Origin: Theristus sp. LFF4_11
Lineage: Eukaryota; Nematoda; Chromadorea; Monhysterida; Xyalidae
Length of the DNA stretch: 64,000 nucleotides
Direction of reading: 5' to 3'
Assembly (NCBI GenBank): GCA_030248135.1
Contig: JASANC010001836.1
Coordinates: 1 to 64,000 of the forward strand
Shown: one piece after another, positions 1-11,879 of the stretch
Numbering within the stretch: the stretch's first letter is position 1
Layout: each line of letters begins with the position of its first letter
Translations under genes and position numbers: made by a program
The notes under the pieces: model-generated
The model's input: only the letters and a program-made list of their open reading frames with translations
Told to the model about the DNA's origin: nothing
Databases searched by the model: none

Positions 1-1337
1 CTCCAGACGAACACGTGTCAATGAGACTTCAGGTATGGACTTTGTTTCTTCCATGGACCAATAGAGAACGCGGTGGTTATGCGCCTTCCGCACACCCTAA
101 AAGTAGTGTGATTAACTCGCTTTTTGTCGTTTATTATTTTCTAACTTTGCACTGATCGACACTTTAATTTTTTCAAAATCACAAAATTTCGGTGTTTCCC
201 TTCCGCTTTTTTGGGTGCTGCCAAGCAAAATTTCATACTCTCGATTGCGCTCTTGTTTGTTGTTGTGAATCATTTGGTATTTATTTGCGAAAGTTATGCG
301 GATTTATTTTCAAAATACTATGTTTAGTTCAAAGATCTTATGATGGTTTTTTTTCTTCGAATTACTCGTACATGTATAATGAGAACAAAATTATTTTACT
401 TGGAAATATTCTTCACATTATAGTGTCTTTACTATTTTTAGTGGCTTCTTGGTGCGTTTGCAGATCTATATTTTGATGTAGTTTCGAAACTGTCTACACT
501 CACAGATTGAACGATACCGTTAAATGTTTCTGTTGTAATTTTTTTTTCAAATTTTGTTTAAACCTGTTTTGAAAGAATGTTTACTGTTGCTGGTAGTTTG
601 TTCAACTCCTGAATTGCCATCCCTCCCAACCGAAAAGGGTAGCACTGGTTCTTTTTAGCCCTTTGATTTTGTCACCAATTTCAGAGTTTTATCTGATATC
701 TGATGATTATGACGTAATTCTGTATTTTGTAATTCTGCATGGAAATTTGCTTGTTTTCGAACAAAGCAACGAAATATTTTAACAGTGTTTAACATATGTT
801 TTTATTAATTTTATTAATCTCCATGCAGTGTTATTACACGGCAGTCCGATCAGAAACCGATTTTTAATTGTGGATGTTTTGTGCGCTGATTTCACCGCTA
901 TTTTGTGGATTTTGCTAGCTTTTGTTCTCGTTCGATTCTTTTTTTCGTTTATTTGTTGGTTTTATAATGGAAGAAATTATATTTTTTATGATTTCTGTAA
1001 TGCCATAATTGTGTGAATATAACGCGAAGTTACGAAATGAATAAATCAAAAGTACAGACTCGACATTATGGTAATCAAAAGACTTTAGGAATTGTAAGTC
1101 GCGCACATTTTGAAAATCCATCATTTGTTTCCACCTTTTGTTCGGCTTTTAGGCTTTCATATTTGCATGATTCTCATCATTTTGTGCTGTGTTGTTAATG
1201 TCTGTATGCCTGCTTCTATCAGGTATTCTGTTGTATCATCACACTTTTCACCACTCGATCATTATTTCTTCATACTTTCAGGCACACAAAAATTATCACT
1301 GGAAATTGGGGTCACGCAAACTGGCGTTTAGCATATC
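1..1337. other. Upstream region of left LAP gene, no convincing CDS
   Basis: AT-rich sequence with only short open frames lacking domain or codon signals. A possible acceptor (tactttcag, ending near 1281) precedes the LAP start and could define a 5' untranslated exon. The same sequence appears inverted at 21421-22757. Confidence 0.5.
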
Positions 1338-4300
1338 ATGAGTGGCACAATCGAACAACGGTCGAACGTTTGCCACGGCAACGTCAACAATGCCAATCGT
1401 CACACGGGTACCATTCGCTCATTTTGGCGTAAACTCACACACCGTCAAGCATCCGCCAGCAGCGGTGCATTTTCGATTGCAAAGAAAGGCGCCAACAGTC
1501 GCCGAATCGTTCAAAAACAAGACCATTTCATTTGTAATAATGCGAGTTTCGGTGGCGATTTCTCTGCCTCGACACCCGTTTTGCGGCATTCGACGGCGAA
1601 AAGGTCGAACCAATCGATGACTTCCATGAACTATTTCGAGCGATTTTGCCGAAATAATTTGACTACTGATTGCAAAGGAGCTAGCGTTAGTGTGAACAAC
1701 GTGAATCGTGAAACTGGAGGCAATTGGAACAACACTGGCTCGAATTGGAAGTCGCTCGAGATCGATTTGTCCTCGAATGGCTTGGAAAATGTGCCTCAGG
1801 TAATTTGTGCTTTTCTGTTAAATTGTGATTTCTGATTTTAAACATTTTCATTGCTGAAACACTAAATGATCTTCCATCTAAAGCTAGAATTTGAACATGG
1901 CTTTATTGTTAATCAAACTGATGAGCGATTCACAGGTGGTACTGGACAATCGCCAACTGCATGAACTGCTGTTATGCGACAATCACCTAAGCGAGCTCAC
2001 GCCCAGCATCGGCGTGCTGAGAGAGTTGACCGCGCTCAATCTGCAACGAAACGGTTTGTTGATGGATCTGCTTCTTTCTGTTGGTGTTGTGTTTCTGATT
2101 TCCGGAACATTTTCCTAACTCTAGCATAAAGGCGCTATCCAGATCTCAGCAACCTGCCAGACACGTTGAAGTTCTGCACGCATCTCACCAGGCTGGACGT
2201 TTCACTCAACACCTTACCAGCCATGCCATCCTGCATCGCAACTCTGCACAGCTTAACCGAATTGTCCTTGTCTGGTTGCCAATTGAAGCAGTTGCCAAAG
2301 AACATCGGATTGCTCGGTCAATTGAAACTGTTGGATGTCTGTTCGAATCGACTGAAATCCTTGCCGAACACCATTGGAAGATTGACGCGACTGGAGAACT
2401 TACTGTGCGCGCATAATCAGTTGCAGCGGTTACCGGCGTCTATTGGAGAGATGCTGTGCTTGCGAATTCTGGACGCTTCGTGGAACGAGTTGTTGCAATT
2501 GCCGCAGGTTGGCGTTCGGGTTAACTTTTTGGACAAAGCTGAACAAAGTTAGATTGTTCCGCACTAGAACTGGGCCGGCCGATCGATTGGCTGCATGGCA
2601 TGCAAATCCAAGACGCAGCCCAATAGGCAATGCTGCAATCAATGCATGTGTTTAAAACTTCTGCACTTGCTCTTAACGTTTTCAGCCAATCTGTCGTCTC
2701 CGACAACTGGAACTGCTGGAGTTGGCGCACAACTATCTGACGATCATGCCCACACAACTGGAATACTTGGAGTCACTGGCCCATTTAGACATGTGTGACA
2801 ATCAGTTGAAGTCACTGCCGGATTTCGATGCGCTCTTCGTACGAGTGTTGCTGCTGGATGGCAACCAATTGAAGGAGCTGCCTGACTCGATTGGCAGGTC
2901 AGTGCAGTTTTCAGTAGGTTCGCACAAAGTTGTGACGATTGGGTGAAAGCGTTTATGATTGAATCTGGCGTTCAGTTTCGTCCGTAAAGGGTTTATTGAA
3001 TTTTGTAAATTTTTAATCAGGTGTCACAATCTTCGACGATTATCGGCACGTCACAACCAGATTGAGTCGCTCAGCGCCAATATTGCCAGTCTCAAAAACC
3101 TTCAAGAGCTGTCACTGGCCCACAATCATTTGACGGCGTTGCCTAGACAGGTGAGAAAATATCTGACAATTTCAAAAGTGGTGTAAAATTGTATTTTTTA
3201 TCAGAATTTAACTTTTCCACCAATCTAATCAACTTTCCAGATCTGTGGTTGTCGTCGCCTGCGAATTGTGGATCTCAGTTGGAACCGCCTTCAAACGTTG
3301 CCCGATGTTTTCGCGCAGTTTTCCGAATTGACGGTGCTTGATGTTCGAGCAAATCGACTCCAGTATCTGCCGTATTCTGCATTGGCCACAAAGAACACCT
3401 TGAAAGCGGTGTGGATTGGCGAAAATCAGGTTTGTTCCAGTCGGTTCATTTTCAGGTGTTTTTTATGAATTAAATGGTGTTTTTGTCACCGACAAAGCCT
3501 TTGATTTCCAGAAAAGTTCATTCTGACCGTTTGTTATTCAGAAAAGCCCCTTGCTTCCGCTGCTGCCAACGCAGTTCGGTTGTTCGCTTGTGTTAACGAG
3601 TGTCTTCCTGCCGCAAACCAACCAAGCACATCAGCTTGCTCCAAACACCACTGACAGCTACGAACAGGACGCTGGCACAGTCGAATGTGTTGCGTGGTCG
3701 GTGCCGCCAGAAAAGCTGTTCGCCTGCGACCGCATGCACAACTACAAAAGACAGCTGTCCATTGAGATTCAGCGCAACTTGCGGAATAGCACAGGCGGCA
3801 GTGAGGTTGGTTATAATTGGGGAACATTTATGATTGGGTGTTGAGTTTAGCTGGACTGTGAACTGATGGCCTCTTAGAGACACAACCACAACAGTTCGCA
3901 CTTACAGTGCATCATTGTTTCAGACTAGCAACGACATGCAAGAACGATTGGAGAAACTGGAACGGGCAGTCCACGTGCTACCGACCTCAGTCGCACGATT
4001 GCAAGTCCCCATCCGGCCGTACGCCATGGTGGACATGACCAGTTTGCAGGTGAAAACGTCTGCTTACGTTCACTGGTTGTATGCCCACGCGAGAAACTTT
4101 TTCAACCCTCAACACATTTTGCAGACTTTTTTGCAACATGAATTACTCAGGCTCCTTTGCAACAACAACAACAACAACAACAACAACAGCAACTTCTAAA
4201 TCATAAACTCAGGCGCAACTTCGCAACAACAACAGCAACAACCACGATAGCAATGTGGTTCAACACAGCGGCAGCAACAACAACCTGCCATTGCATTCAC

Positions 4301-5061
4301 ATAATAATGTCATGGTGATGTCGGCATCTCCGAGCGTTATGCAGCATCATGCCGCATCATCAGGATTGATGTCATTTCCATTTACCAACGGCAGTTTGGC
4401 GTATCGTTCAACACCCAGCATCTCCAGCCAGCCAAGTGATATTATGCTACTTAATGAATCGTCAAACGTCAACGACTTCATGCAGCATAATCCAGCGTTA
4501 AGCCACGACCTTTCACAGCATCATCTTGTGTCTTCCACAAACTTTAAGCAGCATAACTCTGACGTCATGCAACATTATCCAGCATCATCAGTTGGTGCAG
4601 CACAGCACAATACTAAATTTTCCGAGAACTTTATGCAGCGCTACCCAGTGTCTTCCACTGGTTTCATGCAGCATAGTCTCGCATTTTCAGCATCGCAGCA
4701 ACACGCATACGACCATTACGAGCCTTTAGAACGAGACGAACCAACAACATCTCCTGAGAATTGTCTGCACTTGCAAACTGCTTCATATCAGTTTCAAAAT
4801 CTACCGCCAATCAGCGAGCACACGAGCCACCAGTGCTTTCATTCATTCGCGAATTCGTCGCATTCCACCGACCAATCACCAACATCGAATCGTGCTTCGG
4901 ATGTGAGTGATGATCACCAACAGCAGCATTACAAGAATGTCAGTAACCCGGTGGCGCAAGGTGCCTTGAACAATAAATTTGGTTGTGACACTGGTGAGGC
5001 GAATCTTCAGAGGTCATTGAAACAATTGAAATTGACCAACGTTTACGAGTCGATGCTGTGA
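1338..5061 (+). CDS. LAP-family leucine-rich repeat protein, PDZ-less (left copy)
   Basis: LAP proteins (Scribble, Erbin, LANO, LET-413) are cortical scaffolds of epithelial polarity. Exons: 1338-1799, 1936-2053, 2132-2507, 2686-2897, 3021-3150, 3241-3429, 3542-3805, 3924-4049, 4213-5061. All junction phases agree except exon 2 to 3, which is off by one base in both arms. Translation gives a run of LRRs of the form LxxLPxxIGxLxxLxxLxxxxN. It then gives LKAVWIGENQ followed by SPLLPLLPTQ, the hallmark that ends the LRR block in LAP proteins. No PDZ domain follows. The C-terminal exon is rich in Gln, His, Asn and Ser with repeated MQHxPASS-like units and stops at TGA 5061. Length is about 900 residues. 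Closest architecture is LANO (LRR-only). The product would be cytoplasmic, with no signal peptide or TM segment. Confidence 0.85.
4160..4196 (+). repeat. (CAA)n microsatellite in LAP intron 8
   Basis: CAACAACAACAA tract lying in the intron between 4050 and 4212. The matching tract in the right arm is 9 bp shorter, one of the few clean length differences between arms in this part. Confidence 0.8.
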
Positions 5062-5312
5062 TGTGTACATGTGTTGATTGCACGTTTTTGTTCATTAATT
5101 GTGCTTCACGTTTTGCTGTTTTGAGTGGCTTCACACGTTCTCTCTCTGGTGCCCAAACTGATGCCGCTCTTGCAACATTTACAACGGAATTGGAATCACA
5201 GTAACATTGTTGTTGCAACGAAAGTACGCATATTTTTGAAGAAAACCAAAAAATGCCGGTTTCATAGTGATCACATTTCACTGTTTATGTGTGACATCGA
5301 TGCATAACCTTA

Positions 5313-6306
5313 TTAGCAACGCGGTGCGTAAAAGTGTCGCGACTGCTTGCAGCAATACTCGTCTGTCGGGTTACTCACGAATGTGAACACGTCCTCTTTG
5401 GTGACAGTGTCGCCTTGAAATTCGATTGTTACTTTATAAAACTCCATTTGACGATATAGCAAACCAATTATGTGACTGAAGCTACATACAACCTTCATCC
5501 AGCCACTGCTGGCACAGGTAGCACGGTCCAGTATATATGGTGCCGTTGTTACCGTAGTCCATCGCGTCTGCCACGCCGTATTCTTTGAGTGCTTTCAACG
5601 TTTTTATTTCGTCATGGTTGAACATACAGAACACCCAATGCTGCAGAGGTGAAACAGGTTGTGTTTTTGTCAGTTCTGGGTCTCTGTGAGAATACTGTTA
5701 TCATTTCAGAAAGTTTGTAGTCAAGTGAGAAAACCACATAACTGAAGCAAAAAAATTATACCCGTGACACAAAAAAGAATGAAAATTACAGTTCATGTGG
5801 TTGTGCATTCGGATCTGTGAGAAATGTTCAAACGCGTTCAAAGAGATGTTCACCGGCTGTGAATTTGAGTAATCAACATACCTGACCGGGTTTATAATAA
5901 CCAGCAAGGGTCAACCTGCAAATAATCCGTTCTGCTGACGTAAAAGCAGAAAGTTACCAAAAGAATGTTGTTATACGTTTTGTCGTCATTCAAAAAAAAA
6001 CAAGCCGTTGTAAAGTTTTTTTATTGCAAATGCGTGTGACTTTTTAAAAAAGTAAATCTTGGTTGCCAGATGAGTGAAAAGGCTTCGCTAAACTTGGTCG
6101 ACGCCTAAAATCAACGCATACTCATCAGGCATTGACTTAACTGACCGTTCCTTGTAAAAGCGATGTTCATAAGTGGCCTTTGGGTCTCCAGCGCAGAACA
6201 ATTTGCACCACCCTGTGTTCAGCACATCGTCGCCAACACCCTGTGCCAGAGCAACGAACGCACAAACTGCAACAACTGAGCTCAGAAGTCGACCAGAATC
6301 TATCAT
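5313..6306 (-). CDS. Secreted cysteine-rich small protein (left copy)
   Basis: Four exons on the minus strand: 6146-6306, 5882-5915, 5493-5640, 5313-5431. They have consistent phases and give 153 codons plus stop. The N-terminus is a typical signal peptide (hydrophobic VVAVCAFVALAQG before a likely cleavage site). The mature part, about 130 residues, has eight cysteines in the order WCKLFC, VFC, GPCYLC, EYCC and a terminal PRC, suggesting four disulfides. I do not recognise the family. The gene converges on the LAP gene (stops 5061 and 5313, about 250 bp apart) and lies downstream of GGT on the same strand. A MITE sits about 390 bp upstream of this copy only. Role unknown; extracellular or venom-like, effector and structural roles all remain possible. 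Confidence 0.75.
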
Positions 6307-6698
6307 TTTTTCAGATTTTGTTCATCTGCCACTTTTGTTAGTTGGACAAAATGTTACAATGCTGGTTTCGAACAGCCAGATGAAAATTTATAAATATCTG
6401 AAGTTTAACGCTTCTTGTTGTTCAAACCACGCAAAAGGTGTGCTCCTTTGGTTTCTATTTTTTTTGGTCACCTTTTTTGGTTAAAAATGGCTTTGGTGTG
6501 AAAGCAACTGGCCGGTGTACCACGCTTACCACCTTCATGATGGTCAGTGGTAAACATGGAACACCACCAAGACGCTTTTTACCACAATGATTTTTGGGAA
6601 AGACCGCCGAACAGCCAACAAGGAAATCTCCTTGCGTGGTGAAGCTGAAAGAAAAGTATTGCTCCTTTCTGTGTCTACACACAGCTGATTGGATACTA

Positions 6699-6960
6699 CC
6701 GTAAAGTCTTGCATATAAGGTTCCTCCCACTTATAAGACCCCCACCCAAAAGTGGGCGGAGTGTCACACGGCGGGAAACCAAAAAATTCAAAATTTTGAC
6801 TTGGTCGAAATCCTACCCCGTTTATAAGGCCCGAAATTCCTAATGTTCGCTTTATAAGACCTCCTCGCACTTATAAGGTTGTCACACGAAATTCCACTTT
6901 TTTCAGAAATTTTTGATTTTCAGATTTATATAAGGAGACCTTATATGCAAGACTTTACGG
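6699..6960. mobile_element. 262-bp MITE, TA target duplication, left arm only
   Basis: Inverted termini CCGTAAAGTCTTGC... and ...GCAAGACTTTACGG are flanked by TA on both sides (6697-6698 and 6961-6962). The right arm has the uninterrupted site GGATACTATTTAGAAAAG. This fits the Tc1/mariner-type TA target rule. The interior repeats TTATAAG motifs and C-rich patches. No transposase is encoded. Confidence 0.92.
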
Positions 6961-7573
6961 TATTTAGAAAAGTAAGGACACAAACAGCAGTAACGATAAT
7001 TGTCTTTTTGTAATAACCTTCACTAAATAAAATAATCGTACATTCTTTCGATTCGTAACAATGGGGTTCGTTCTGTCATCAAAAGTGCAATAAAAATTAT
7101 GCCCTTTTGCAAAAAATTGCTTGCATAATTTTCAACTAAATACTCGTAAAAACTAATAGCAACAATACTCGTAAAGCAGTTCTTTCACAGCTGTCCTGGA
7201 AACAGTCGTTTCGCAAGTACCCCAGCCCATGTTATCTCAATCTCTCAGGCTACAATCTACAATCTACAGACTGTAATAATAGTGAGGCTGCAATGGTGTT
7301 CACAGAAAACAAAAACAATTTTATCACAGGTTGTAAAGACACGTGTGAATTTCATAATACATGTTTACTGTGCACTGCAGTTTAAGCTAAAATGTTTTTT
7401 CAAAGTAATGGCAATATGCAGTGAAACAATACGAGACCCAATAATTGAAAAAACTAATCAACAAAGAAAATTCGGCTAAAAAGAGAAAAAAACGGTCAAT
7501 TAGAGATGCAGAAGTGAAATCATCAGAGCAACAGCTTTTCCAAACACAGTGTTTTTTTCAATTGGACATCCAC

Positions 7574-10500
7574 TCAAAAGCCAGCGGGATAACTTTGATC
7601 ACTGCGTCTGTTGTCAGTGCTTGCGATCAGGTATGGCTCGTTCTCAAACGTTTGTACCGCCTGAGCATTGCTGAATCGACGGAATGGCTCTAGTTGGTGG
7701 CCGCGCGCTTTCAGAGCCGCCACGAGCTCCTAAAACTGGATGTTGGCGTCACCACCGGCATGCAGCGTGATTTAATGGCAGTTCGGATTTGTGGACGGCA
7801 GATTTCTCACAGTGACTGTAAACTAGATTCAAGCACACACCGGTGGGTACATACATCGTAGAGTGTATATGAATTTGACTCTCTACGACGTCAGCAACTG
7901 CAGGAGCCAATTTCTTATCAACTGATGGCACATTTTGTCTGCTGTTTTATCTTTTTTGTAAAATGATTATTGTCGCCACATCAGCCAGGTGTTCTCAGAA
8001 ACAAACGATCATTTCATTTCGCTTGTACCTCGCTCAACTCCGGCTCATACTTCGTCAGCATTGGGTCGAGTTGATTGTGAACACGCGGCGCACTGACCGC
8101 TTCGCTGACTGTCTCGCCCAAGAGCAGCGCGCGCGCGGCCACGTACGCCGTCGTGGAGATGATCCGGGAGCCACCCTGTGCGCCGACAACCAGACGAACC
8201 TGTGAAAACGTTGACGCTGTGTTTCTCAACAATAAAGAATAGCCGGCGACATTTTACAAACCTCTCACTGACTGCAGCATATTTGCGTCGAAACCCCTCC
8301 CATCCCCAACAACGCCGCTCAATGAAACGGTCAGATTTGACCGAATTTATGAATTAACCTGTGCTGTGTAATGGAGCTCCTGCTTGTCAGAGAAAAAAAG
8401 CAAAACAGTAGCAAACGTACAGGGTGTTTCAGAAGTAGTGGGCAGGTGTTTAATGCGTCATTTCTCGAGTTGTGTTGAACCATATTCAATAAAATTTTAG
8501 GCAGTTGTTCAGGAAAGTTCACTTTGGATTTGTGCAAAATTTCAGAGAAATTCATTAACCTGAACACGGATGACAGAGTAAAACACACAAAAACTTTGAT
8601 TTCAGCACGCAACTGGGGGTTCTTATTTGGTACCGGGTGAAACCAGGAGGAAACATTAGCTTGTTTTCAGTTGAATCGTTGCATGCATGCATGAATACGA
8701 AATGTTTTTTATTTGATTTGTTTGTTTTTGTTTGTTTTTAATATTTACCGGCTTTTGGAACGTGCTAGACGAGTGTACATGCGCGAGAAGGCAGTTTTGG
8801 CCGTGACGGATAGGTGCAAGCGATGCATTGAGGCTCATATGGTGGACACTGAGAAATATGATTGAGTTGACAACGTTGTCGTTGTTGTTGATGTTTGCTG
8901 TTATCGCCATACATATTTTGAAGTGTTCTTTTGAATGTTTGCATTGAGTGTTGTCCTTTGTTTTTCGGTGGTATCGTGTAATCTGCTATTTTCTGGTTCA
9001 TTTTTGAAAATTTTCGTGTTTTGCTATGTCATTCGTGTGCAGATAAATGAATTTCTTTGAAATCCTGCACAAATCTAAGTTGAACTTTCCTGAACAACTG
9101 TCTAAAATTTCATTGAATATGGTCGTACACAACTCGAGAAATGACGCGTCCAACACCTACACACTACTTCTGAAACACCCTGTAGTTGTTTCATACAAAA
9201 GTGTCATGATTGCTACGTTCCGAGAAAAAAAAAACCAATGAACGATTGCACAGCCAACCTTGCCGGTGTCCCTGTCGAACACAACAATGGGCGACGTCGA
9301 CGACTGCGGCCGTTTGCCGGGTGCCACGAAGTTCGCCGCGCAGGGACGCACCCCATAGGCGTTCGTGTGCCCCGGCGTGCTGAAGTCGTCCATGTGACAG
9401 TTCCAGATCAGACCCGTCGAGCGAGAGCGACGCTTGGCGCCGAAACTGCACAAAAAATGCGGGTGAGCAAAAAGAGGCTTTTGAAATGTTGAACATTAGC
9501 ACCGAGCAAAAAGAGGCCACAAATTCGGCTACTAACCCGGTTACTCAGTAGCCGATCAAAAAGCAGCAAAAAGTGGTCACAATTTTGGCTACTAATCCGA
9601 TTACTTGGTAGCCGATCAAAACGCCTGATGATTTTTTACAGTGACGACAACTCAGCTGACGACCAACTTAATATTTATAGACAACGTCATCGACACAGCG
9701 TTGCCGTCAGCGTCCACAATGGACAGGTGCGATGTGCCCTCCTGCGCGCTCGACGTGAATTCTGCCCCGTAGTAAGCGAACGGTTGCGCGCGCGAGCGCA
9801 CTCGCTCTCGAATCGACTCGGCGTAACTCGCGCTGGTCATCTGGCGCGATAGCTGAAAGTTGCGAGAAGTCACATGGAAAATCGAAGCGTGATCGATTTG
9901 AAAGCTAGCATTTGTAAGGGATGCGCCAGAGGAATCCCTGATCGGGAGCTTGTATCGCCGTGAGTTTTACTAAACGGTCTTTCTAATTCGCAGTCAAATC
10001 CCAAACGCCTAACCTCGAGAACATGCGGCACAAAGTCGACATCGGCAAGTCGACTCCGATCGGCGTACGCCAGTTTCATCGATTCAATAAATTGATGGTA
10101 GAACTCCGTCTCATTGCTCATTTCATTTCGTCCGTTGCACGTTTTGTTCCGCTCCGATGCCATGGCCCAAAGACCTTTTATGAAATTTAGAATGTTTCGT
10201 TTGTTTCAAAACGAAAATCCTCGTTATGCAATGTAAGTGTAACCGAGAGCCCGGTGCCTGAATTCAACCATTCCAATCACTTCGCCAGCCCGTATACCAG
10301 CAATCACGTTGATCAGCGCGAGTGTCACCACGCCAGACGACGGTGGTGGTGGCGCGCACGCTCTCAGAGGCCCGTCGAGGAAGTCCGTGTACAACATTTG
10401 CTCTTGGTCACGGATCTTCGACCGATAGCTGGCCATGTCCTCGCGTGTCATGATGCCGCCTGCAAATAAGAAATCGCCGGTTCAGATCAGCTGAATTTTT

Positions 10501-11879
10501 TTAAAGAATTCCAAATTCATGTGTCGTTCACCGTACCACAGTACTCACCACCATCCCGTATCTCCCTTATCATCGGCCCCGTCATTTCCTCACTGTCATA
10601 GAACAACTTTATCGGGTCCTCTGCTTCTGCCAATCGTTCGAGTGTGCGAATCAGTGCAGGCTGCTGCATCACTTGACCAGATTGAAATATTTTGCCAGTG
10701 GATGGGTTGATGAACACGCTGGAAGAGTTATGGTTTTTTTTCAAATTACACTCAAACCAAAATTATTCAAGCAAAACGGGTTAGTTTGTTAGTTTCTTTC
10801 ACTTTTCGCGGCATGCATCATTCAAGATTATGTAACCAATCGCTCACATACAAGGTCAGTCAGACTCCAGTTGGAAATCAAATGATCAAATACTGAATTC
10901 TGATTGGATGTGTCGCGTGCTTCTAGCACGACCAATCAGTGCAATCAACAAGTGGAGCGATGGTGCAACTAAGCTCCTTGGTGTCCCGGCAGGTGCGTCC
11001 CTGCCCTGGCGTACCGTTTTTGCCGAGCTCACAGGAAAAGCAGTCGTATGACTGCCATGCAGCTGTCGGCGCATTGCCGAGCTGATATGAGTCAGAACAC
11101 TCGCCAGCCTCAACAACAACAAGCCAATCAGCGCACCTAATTCAAATGTTACACCACTGACTCAAACGTCGAATTCGGCTGATCTACAATGAAGCGCGCG
11201 TATCGCGGCCGATTCAAAAAGTACGCCAACAACGGTGACACCCTGATTCCGTGCTTTCCAGCGTCAATCACCGGCTGCAGCAGCTCGCGCCAACTCAATT
11301 TGCCGCTGCCGTAACGTTTGTAGGCCGTGTGCAGCCCGTGAAGGTGGCCGGGCACCGCGATCGCTAGCCAACCTGAATAAAAAGTCTGTTACAACCTACT
11401 GGAATCAACATGATGTACGTTATCAGACTGAATCATCAGAAGACAAGCTGTGCTTGACAATTGCCACGGTATGGACTCATTTATTCTGATTCTGACAGCT
11501 CTGACACCGCATCATTCCAAGCAGTTTTCACAGCTTGCGGTGATGATGACAAAAAAAGCACAATCAAAACGCACCAACTAGCGAGGCGTTCACAGCCTCC
11601 TCAAAGCCGGAGAACATGTGCACCGAAGCCGCTGCTGGCGCCACTTCGCGTGCGTCCACCGCAGTGCACGTGCGAGTGCTTCTGCGCAGTTCACAAAAAA
11701 CAGCAACGAAATTTAATGACAAGAAAAAGTAAGAGCATTTTTTGCGAAAAACCTGTTATAAATGTTCATGAAGTGGCCGCCACCGAGTCCAGCATTGTGC
11801 GGGTACATCAGCCCGATGCAGAGCGCCGTCGGGATGGCAGCGTCCACGGCGTTGCCTCCGCGGATCAGAATGGGGACGG
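7574..11879 (-). CDS. Gamma-glutamyltransferase, 5'-truncated (left copy)
   Basis: GGT cleaves the gamma-glutamyl bond of glutathione at the outer cell surface. Minus-strand exons: 11753-about 11879, 11575-11681, 11162-11372, 10549-10718, 10298-10459, 10014-10174, 9668-9852, 9259-9445, 8029-8199, 7574-7729. Phases agree throughout, about 545 codons. Recognisable landmarks in order: [11 protein letters not shown], the GLGGGHF motif, DAREVAPAA (substrate-binding Arg region), [11 protein letters not shown], the autoprocessing/nucleophile Thr in [24 protein letters not shown], and the C-terminal SYPAGF stop. The cytoplasmic tail and signal-anchor exon expected before IRGG are absent because the palindrome axis falls there. 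The gene has no native promoter in this window. Reading frames are otherwise intact. Confidence 0.9.
8420..9182. mobile_element. Foldback TIR element in GGT intron (left arm)
   Basis: Begins CAGGGTGTTTCAGAAGTAG and ends with its reverse complement, flanked by TA at 8418-8419 and 9183-9184. The inverted arms extend about 170 bp with divergence, and the interior is about 400 bp. It sits in the intron between the GGT exons 9259-9445 and 8029-8199. TA duplication and CAGGGTG termini suggest a Tc1/mariner-type non-autonomous element. No transposase frame is seen. Confidence 0.88.
11324..11879. other. Unique spacer at the palindrome axis
   Basis: A 556-bp loop present once. It contains two minus-strand GGT exons (11753 to about 11879, and 11575-11681) plus introns and the 5' end of the next exon (to 11372). 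At the right edge the sequence ...GGGGACGG|CTACAAACG switches to the inverted copy. At the left edge the same motif reads CACGGC|CTACAAACG on the minus strand, leaving a shared ACGGC as possible microhomology. Confidence 0.9.

Larger units (their letters stand above)
1..11323 (+). repeat. Left arm of giant inverted repeat (palindrome)
   Basis: Reading this interval as reverse complement reproduces 11880-22757. The sum of paired coordinates is 22758 at the outer end and steps to 22767, 23040, 23184, 23195 and 23203 towards the axis. Each step is an indel: a (CAA)n length change, a 262-bp MITE, a shortened foldback element, and small deletions. Genes in the arm are LAP (+), a secreted cysteine-rich protein (-) and GGT (-). 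The arm begins at the window edge, so its true outer boundary is not visible. Confidence 0.97.

Noticed and set aside
192..476. 94-codon frame upstream of the LAP gene (and its longer mirror at 22282-22794)
   Set aside because: Hydrophobic, AT-rich, no domain, and the mirror has a different N-terminus from small indels; probably chance.
3534..3901. Overlapping minus- and plus-strand frames near the LAP exon at 3542-3805
   Set aside because: Shadows of the real exon, which continues the LAP reading frame with correct splice phases.
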